A DNA stretch of 64,000 nt from Isochrysis galbana. Taxonomy: Eukaryota; Haptophyta; Isochrysidales; Isochrysidaceae. The stretch lies in contig CM030936.1 in the NCBI GenBank assembly GCA_018136815.1, forward strand, positions 1,772,569-1,836,568, read 5' to 3'. Positions 56,652 through 64,000 of this stretch are shown here, piece by piece; position 1 is the first letter of the stretch; each line of letters begins with the position of its first letter. The notes under the pieces were generated by a model that did not search any database, had not been told where the DNA came from, and was given only the letters and a program-made list of their open reading frames with translations. The position numbers and the translations under genes were made by a program.

Positions 56652-57860
56652 GACTTAATGCACCTAAAAGCGAGACTTGACACCGACAAATCGTGCAGCT
56701 ATGGGAGTCTCGCACCTTGGACAAAGGGTTTACGAAGCAAATGACATGATCACATGAGAAGTAAGCAGTCCTCATCGATGGAACTTAAGCATAGCGAGCG
56801 CGGCCGGCTTCTAGCACGGGAGTACCACAGCAGAGTCGTAGGAAGCGGAAGAGGTTGGAACGCATAGTAGCAGCTGCTGCATGAGCAATGCACCGGGAGC
56901 GGAGTGTAGCTGCAACAATCGCTGCGGCATTAGGGTACGGGGTCGTCTGCGCCGCAAGATTGTGTGGGGGTGTTGCGGGTTGGGGGAGTCCGTCCCCGCG
57001 CCCGAGAGGACCGGTTTCCCCCCTCTCCCCCGACGGGATCCCCCGAAGGTCCGTTTCGGCCGAAGGCCCGCCTCAGCGGCCCCCTCTCTTTCCCCCCCCT
57101 TTCGTATTCCTGAGGACCGCTGCCCCGGGCCGCGGGGGAGACCCCCCCCATCTTCCTGGCACGGTCCCTAGGTCCCCCTTCCTTGTTTCTTACCTACCCC
57201 GCCCTATTTACTCCCTTGAGGGTTCCCGCGCCCCCTCCCGTATCTTCTTATATTTTCCCGCCACGCCTTCCGTCCCGATCTCCGACGCTCGTGACCCTCT
57301 GCCCCGTGTTGCTCCCGTGTGCTGCCCCATGTCATGTGCTGAGCCCCCGGTCGGCCCGCCAGCAGCGACCCCGCCCCCTGTCCACACGTGTGCTCCGTAC
57401 CCGACGTCTCCCTTTTCCTCCCCGTCTCTCCCCACTCCCCTTGTCCATACAATTCCTTCTTATGATCCACAGCTCCACCCACACCACCACAACTGCCAAC
57501 GGGGGGTTGCGCATGGAGTGATAACAGCTATTGCAACGGTTGAGGATCGTTGTGCCCCAGTCTAGTGGCTAGTGGCCCCCCCTAGCGTGCGCCTGAGTTG
57601 GTTGTTGTTGTCGGCTGCGAAAAAAAAATCTATTGAAGCTCGCCGTCACGTGCACGCCGTCAGGCCTCCGGTGTGTTACTGTATGTTTCCCCCCAGGTTG
57701 ATTAGGCGACGAGTTCTACCTACTACCTAGCGGTAGTGTGGTGTGTAGTACATAGTACGTACTTAGTACATGTACTTATGACGACCAGAGCTCCGCATCA
57801 ACTATTAGATATAAGCTGACCAGTTATTTCACACTTGTCGCAGCGCCAAAAGCTGTGTGC
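56652..57860. other. Intergenic, C-rich, no gene supported
   Basis: 56980-57560 is C/T-rich with words shared with 51900-52080, possibly a dispersed repeat. 57700-57850 is AT-richer with TAGTACATAGTACG-type short repeats. Confidence 0.45.
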
Positions 57861-57869
57861 ATCGCGATC

Positions 57870-59412
57870 TTAGCCTCCCATGCCGAAGAAGCTCGAAAGA
57901 TCAGGCATCCCGCCTCCCATGCCTCCCGAACGCCCGCCGCTCCCGCCAGGGCGTGCTCGCCCGCCTCCCATGCCACTACCGCCCATGCCACCAATACCAC
58001 CCATCATGTTGCGCAGCATCTCCGGGTCAATTCCCATCCCTCCGCCGCCAGCCGACCCGCCCATACCTGGCACTCCACCACCAAAACCCCCGAAGCCGCC
58101 CGCCGCCGAGCGCCTCCCACCGAAGCCGCCGGCTGCGCTACCCCCTCCGCTGCCCATCGATGCCCGCTGTCGCGCATGCGTGAGTTGAACAATTTCGGGG
58201 AGCACACGGAACGAGAGCGTCTCAACCGACTTGGGCAATCCCGACACCACATCTACGAGTTTGGCGCCTCCGCGTAAGGACTTGCCATTCACGGTGAGCA
58301 CCCGGTCTCCTACGCGTAGCCGACCATGCGCGGCAGCGGGCCCTTCGACCACCTTACGCACCACGTTGTCCGAATCGACCTTAATCCCAAGAGGTGAGCC
58401 AGAAGTCGGACGAGGTACGCGGACTTCAATGGCTTGACCCTCCACACCCTTAACAAAGGCGACTTTGAGCATGTGCATCGAGCGTGCGGTTTTGAGTAAT
58501 TCGGCAGCGCGTGCGCTCCCATTCAACGACGTGCCGTCAACCTCGTAGACGACGTCCCCCACTCTAAGACCCGCAGTCTCGGCGGCACCCCCACGTGTCA
58601 GCTCGATCACCTCGTTAGCCTTGGACAATTTGATGCCCAGCCCCTCACCTGAGACAGTCTTCAGCCTTATTGTGTGCAGTTTGCCTGGCGGGGGTGCGGT
58701 TGCACTCGCACCACTGCCCCCAAATGGCGAGCTCTCGCCGCCCGGGCCCGTTTGGAATTGAAAGAAGGAACCCGGGCCGCCGCCACCGCCGCTACTGGCA
58801 CCACCGAAGGCATCACCGCCAAAGAACTGCTTGAAAATTTCGCGCGGGTCGACATTCATCGTATGGGTACCACCGGGGCCACCAGCTCCAGCACCGCCCT
58901 TGATGCCCTCTTCGCCAAATTGGTCATACACTTTGCGCTTCTCGTCGTCGGAGAGCACAGTATCTGCGGCAACGTCAGAGGCACGGCACGGTCAGGGGGT
59001 TGGCACGGTCAAGACAGCTGACAAACATTGACAGCAGCATCACAACACACCCGGACGACACTGCATGAGCTGCACAAGCATGGACCACATTCGCAGTGTA
59101 CACGCGAACGTGGGATGGGGTGGAGTAGAGAGGGTTGGGGTCGAGGGGTAAGCACGCACAAGCCTCAGTGATTTCCTTGAACCTGGTCTCCGCCTCTTCT
59201 TGATTGTTTGGATTCTTGTCCGGGTGCCACTTCAAAGCCAGCTTTCTGTAGGCCTTCTTGATCTTCTTTGAGTCTGCCGAGCGCGGGACACCGAGGATCT
59301 TGTAGTAGTCCGAGCCCGCATTGGCGGGAGTGGGCCTGGTGGGCCTGCGCGGTGCGTACGCCAGCTGCGCGCTCAGCAGCGCGAGCAGCAGCGCGAGGCG
59401 GAGCCAGCGCAT
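57870..59412 (-). CDS. Secretory-pathway J-protein with two PDZ domains
   Basis: Exons 59412-59160 and 58963-57870 join to 448 residues; the junction restores [20 protein letters not shown]. Residues 1-20 are a signal peptide ([20 protein letters not shown]). A J domain at about 33-103 has HPD at 63-65, so it should stimulate an Hsp70. A Gly/Phe-rich segment follows (105-165). Two PDZ-like domains follow, about 176-250 ([29 protein letters not shown]) and 255-335 ([29 protein letters not shown]). The tail is Gly/Met-rich, ending FFGMGG. No KDEL and no zinc-finger or DnaJ C-terminal domain. Signal peptide plus J domain suggests the ER lumen with BiP; the PDZ domains would take the substrate- or partner-binding place. 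Confidence 0.87.
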
Positions 59413-59439
59413 GGCGTAGGATGGTGGGAGGGGAAGGGA

Positions 59440-59680
59440 GGGGGAGGGGTGGGGCAGGTGTGTGTGTGGCTCCGGACGGATGCGGCGGGGGGCGCCTTGC
59501 GAGTGCCACCTCAGCGCTCTCCGGAAGTGGTGGCGATACCGCAGGGGGGGGAGCGGGGAGGACGCCCGCGGGCGGCGAGGGGGGGGGGGGCGTCTGGTGG
59601 CGCAATATTAATTAAAAAAGAGAGAAGGAAGATCGCAGGGGGGGGGGGGATGAAAGGGGGGGGGGAGAGAGAGGGTCGAG
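59440..59680. repeat. G-rich tract upstream of the J-protein
   Basis: Several G runs on the plus strand, i.e. C-rich on the gene's sense strand, starting about 30 bp before its start codon. Confidence 0.8.
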
Positions 59681-60121
59681 TTATAATTGTATCTTCGTGC
59701 GAGAGACCCACGGGGAGAGTCTCTCTCTACTCTACTCTTGGGACATGCGCAGGGGACGATCGAGTATCTACAAGTACTCCATAGGAGTGGGAGGAAGCAC
59801 AGTCGAGAGAGAGGGCAAGATTTCTCAGATCTGGGTCAAGAGCCAGGCGGTTATTTTCGCGATTGTAATTCTTATATTCCCTAGAGTTCCTATTCCCATA
59901 CTTTACTCTACTCTACTCTACTTTACTCTAGAGGTTGTTCGTCCAGCTCCTTCTCCCGCCTTCGGGCGGCAGCCCCCGCCTCCCTCCTCCCTCACCGCCC
60001 TCTCCTCCCCCCAACCCTCTCGTCTGGCCTTGCTCTTCCTCTCCGTCTCTCTTCTCCCCACCCTTCCACCACCCACACCTACTATCTCGCTCACCCTCTG
60101 CATCACCCTCTGTCCGACAAC

Positions 60122-63100
60122 ATGGGGCAAGAGGAGGAGCCTGAGTGGGCTGAGCGCATCAAGCAGCTCCTCCCGCATGCACGTGCGCGTCTTGACCTGG
60201 CCGGTCAAAAGCTCGGCGACCGCGGAGTGGTCGCACTCCTCCGACTGATACGCCAGCCGGGCTGTGCGGACGCGCTGGTGCACCTCGATCTGGCACGCAA
60301 CCGCATTGGAGAGGGCGGCGGCGTCGCCATTGGCGAGTGGCTTGCAGCTGCAGCAGCTCCGCCGGCCTCGCGCCTCATCCACATCGATTTGAGCGACAAC
60401 CTCCTTGGTGACGCTGCTGCTGTTGAAGTCGCGGAGGCGCTGCGCTCCGACCGGAGCGTTCTTCGGCACCTCTCATTGCAACACAATCTCATTGGTCGAC
60501 GGGGGGCACTGGCCCTCGCGGGCGCGTTGCGTGAGAATCAGACGCTCATGACTCTTGACCTCAGGTGTAGCGCGCCCGTCTGTTGCATATGCGATCCCAG
60601 CGAGCTCCGGCCTGACATGTTCTCTATTGTTCGATCCGGCGCAGGTACAATGTTGTCCGTGAGGAAGAAGTAATGCGTGAATTTGGTGCTCTTCGTGGAG
60701 CACGTAATAAGGCGCAACCTGCGAAAGGACTTTGCAGTGATGACTGCTACCTCGGCGCCAAGGCGCAAATTGTTGAGTCCAGTACGATGGCGAATTCATT
60801 TTCGTCACATACGTTGCTGGTTTTGCGAGACGCGATGAGACCCCGCCGGGACGAAAGCCGTGCGGCAGATGAGCACCTTGCTGCGTCGCACTGGTGTGGT
60901 TGTGAGGTTGCTGCCGATCACCTCTCAGAGGGGCGGATGTGCAGCGGGGCGTGTCCAGTTCGGGAGCTGGGCGCAACGAATGGATTGTTTCCCTCCCACG
61001 GGAGCCGTAATCACCTCCCTGTGCTTACAACCCATGTTCCATCCGGTGGCACAGCCTCACACGCTGATGATACCTTGACACGGCCCAGCCGCGAGCCTTC
61101 TATGGACACAAGAAGTACCTGTGCGTTGGGTAGAGAGCAAGGCTTGTGTGTGGTTCACGCTCGGGGCACTGACACGGGAGCTGATTTTATCTCTCCCTCT
61201 CAGCAACCAGGGACAGATCCCCCTGTAAACTCACAGATAGACACGAGCAGAAGCCAGACCGATGCAAGATCTCAACTGGCCTACGGGTGGCGAAGAGAGA
61301 GGGCTGCAGCGGACGACAACGCTACTGTGCACGCCTCGACGTCCTCGAAACCTTCTGTGGATAGTGGTCACTTGGGCACTCATGATTCATGCCAGCGCTT
61401 AGTCACGTTACCATCGCAGGCTTTCAGCACACCCCGATCGAAGGGCGTCGAAGACTTTTGTACACATGCCAAGGCTTGGGCAGAGGCAGCTTCAGCGATT
61501 GATCGTGCAGAGGTGCTCACCAGCCGGGCACGCTGTGTGCTTGGGTCGCATGGAGCGGAACCGGCCATACCTGCTCCGCTGTCGAATATGGAGTCGCAGG
61601 AATCAGCCGTAATCCAGCCAGTGTTACACGGTGAGCGGGCTCCTCCTCGCATGCCAACATTGCTCGATGTTTTGCATTTGCAAGCCGCCGGTCGGCCAGC
61701 TGACCCAAGATGCGCACCATCTGCGGGTGACGTCGCCAAGCACATGGAGCATTACGACAAACAGGCTGACCACCACATCTGGCCGCCAGAGAGACCCGAG
61801 GAAGTTAGATACCCCCTGGGGCATCTTGGGCTCCTGGACGCGACGCATTTGCCCTCGTCCGACGAGGCTCATGAAGCAACCTCTGCTAGAGGGGATCGGA
61901 TAGATGAAATGTTGGATTCGATCGAGGGCGACATGCTGGCCTTGCACTTGCAACAAGTGAGCGACGAGCTCTTTGACCTTCTTCATGGCGGTCGACCCAT
62001 TGACAAGGAGAACGGGTGTAGTGGTTGTGACCGTCTTGGCCAACAAGCTCAAGCCTTGGTGATGTACGGCAGCAGCCAATCGGAGAGAGCCACCTTGTCG
62101 CAGCTCTCTTCAACTGCATCTGCATCTACACCGGGCATCGGTCCGGAAGATTTCGTGTCCCCAGGCGTGGCTGCTCTCGTCACGCAGGCATGCGTCGACT
62201 CGGCCGAGGTTTGTCGATTGACCCGCAAGCTGGAAACATTGGTCCAGGATGCAGGTATGCGCGAGGCTCAACTTTGTAGCCTGCAGCAGGCAATCGCACA
62301 TGTCGTAAGCGAGGCGAGGAGGGAGAAAGCGCGAGCCGACAATGCTCAGGGAGAGTTGGCAGATGCACGGCGACAACTGAGGCGCAGTGCCGGTCTCGCA
62401 CGCTCACGGCAGGCCGAGGTGGCAGCGCTGTGCTCCAGCCTTGCAGAAGCTGAGATTGAAATGGCCGATACCACCGCAGACGAGGTGCAGCTGCGAAAGA
62501 AAGTGACGGCGCTGAGCGATGACTGCCATAGGCTCAGTGAAATGGCGTTGCGATCACAAATTGCACAGAAGGAAGCCGAGGAGCGCGCTGCAGCGGCCGA
62601 GCGCCAGATAGACGCCGCCGTCACACGGGAGGTTGAAGCTGCGCGTCGGTGCACCCAAGAGCACGCGCAAGCGGAGATACTTGCTGCCGAGTTGAAGGCG
62701 ACCCACCGGGCATTGGGATCATCGCGTTTGCATGATGTGATGGGCGCTTGTGAGCAACCTGTGCAGGGCGACGAACATTCGTCTACGGCGGCGGCGCTGC
62801 GCACGGAAATGGCCCTGAGGGACGCCGAGGTGCGCACGGCAGCAGCGGATTGCCACAGGGACGCGGCTGTCGCTCGAGAGGTAGAGAGTGCGCGCTTGCG
62901 CGGCCAAGAGTTTGCGCGAGCGGAGGCGCTCACTGCCGAGCCGGAGGCAATGCACCAGGAATTGAGATCTTCTAGCGAACGGCTGGAGTCGCATGTTGCC
63001 GAGGGCGCGAAACAATCGGCGAGCGCCCATGAGCGCATTCTTCCGGAGGAGCCATCGCACACAAAGATCGCTAGTGAGGGGGCCGTAGAGTATGCAAGAG

Positions 63101-64000
63101 TCGTCGAACGAAAGCGAGACGTAGCCATTGTCGAATCTGCGCACCTTCGGAGGAAAGAGCGTGCGCATGCGGAGGCGCTTGGCGCCGAGCTCGAGGCGAC
63201 GCGCCACCAATCGGGAATATCGTTTCGGCCAGATAAGATGGGCGCTACAAACGAATGCGCATCTAATGCTTTTTCACCGATGAAGGGTGACGAAGGCGCG
63301 TTGGATGCCTCGCAATCAGTGAAGGGCGACGAAAGCTCTTCTGCAGCGACTGCACTGCATACGGATGTGGTCCGGAGGGGCGCGGAGGGAAGCGCGACAG
63401 TAGCCGAATACCAAAGGGACGCGGACGTCGCTCAAGAGGGAGGGGCTACGCGCTTGAGCAGCCAAGGGCTCGCGCGAGCAGAGGCGCTCAACGCCCAGCT
63501 GGAGGCGACGTGCCGTAACGCCGAGGAACCCGCGGGAGCAGCGGAACATCAGAGGGATGCAGCCGTCATTCGAGAGGCAGAGATTGCACACTTGCGCTGC
63601 CATGAGCTTGGGCGAGCGAATGCGCTCACTGCCGAGCTGAAAGCGACGCGCCGGGAACTGAGAATATCTCGCGAAAGCCTTGAAACGTATGCCGCCGAGA
63701 AGATTTCACAGTCGGCGAGGGCCGTCGAGTCCGCGTCACAATCGTCGAGTGCTGATGTGCAAGCACTCAAGGAGGCAGCACTGCGCGCAGAGATCGCTCG
63801 GAAGGAGGCCTTGGAGCGCTTAACAGCGGCTGAGCGCCAAAGGGACGCGGCTCTCGCTCGAGAGGCCGAAACTGAGCGCCTGCGATGCCAAGAGCGCGCT
63901 CAAGCGGAGGCCCTCGCCGAGGAGCTCTACGCGTCGCGGCAGGCAATGATAGCGTCGCAGCAAGGCAATCACGCCAACTTGAGCCGAGGCCATTCTATCG
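60122..64000 (+). CDS. Leucine-rich-repeat plus very long coiled-coil protein (partial, runs off right edge)
   Basis: Exon 1 is 60122-60564, the intron 60565-60644, and exon 2 is open from 60645 to the window end: at least 1266 residues. Residues about 40-155 hold RI-type leucine-rich repeats (LVHLDLARNRIGEGG, LIHIDLSDNLLGDAA, LRHLSLQHNLIGRRG, LMTLDLR joined to YNVV). A polar linker of about 550 residues follows, then from about 62200 a highly repetitive coiled coil built on units such as AERQ-DAA-REVE-ARLR-QE-ARAEAL-AEL-ATR, repeated with about 250-380-bp spacing. No membrane segment. The intron restores the last LRR, which supports one gene. LRR-plus-coil proteins are often cytoskeletal or ciliary scaffolds, but the family is not recognised. 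The ATG follows a C-rich tract. Confidence 0.82.

Overview
This window is nuclear DNA of a GC-rich unicellular eukaryote. Genes carry short spliceosomal introns (about 75-270 bp, GT-AG, with one likely GC-AG) and encode typical eukaryotic machinery: nucleoporin NUP58, Vps33, CNOT11, an AMFR/gp78 ubiquitin ligase, calreticulin with a KDEL tail, a terminal nucleotidyltransferase and an ER-type J-protein. A light-sensing LOV array points to an alga or other light-responsive protist, but I cannot place it in a lineage from the sequence alone.

Layout, left to right: 1-5.1 kb, minus strand, an open frame running off the left edge with five LOV photosensor domains alternating with RGS-like helical segments; 5.5-7.0 kb, minus strand, a three-exon coiled-coil gene that may be the 5' part of the same gene; 8.6-9.9 kb, a Gly/Ala-rich coiled-coil gene; 10-14 kb, repeats, a hairpin insertion, a tRNA-derived SINE, a 188-aa membrane protein gene and one isolated exon; 14.5-24.4 kb, plus strand, NUP58, an armadillo/coiled-coil gene and VPS33; 24.4-27.4 kb, repeats; 27.4-29.0 kb, minus strand, CNOT11; 30.1-31.9 kb, a DNA element with long terminal inverted repeats that carries what looks like a copied promoter and first exon; 32.4-35.4 kb, AMFR; 35.4-38.5 kb, repeats; 38.5-43.2 kb, minus strand, two genes around a 100-N assembly gap; 43.4-47 kb, simple repeats and a broken Ty3/gypsy-type fossil; 47.2-47.9 kb, two small minus-strand ORFs; 49-56.7 kb, plus strand, calreticulin and a terminal nucleotidyltransferase; 57.9-59.4 kb, minus strand, a J-protein with two PDZ domains; 60.1 kb to the right edge, one long frame joining leucine-rich repeats to a very long repetitive coiled coil.

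The genes do not form a pathway and are not operons. Several share secretory and membrane-traffic themes: calreticulin and the PDZ J-protein in the ER lumen, AMFR in ER-associated degradation, Vps33 in endolysosomal fusion. CNOT11 and the nucleotidyltransferase act on RNA 3' ends. Most start codons sit just downstream of long homopurine or homopyrimidine tracts, the main architectural feature of the window.

The most notable system is the RGS/LOV array. All five LOV domains keep the photoactive cysteine, but they fall into two alternating classes that differ at the signalling glutamine.
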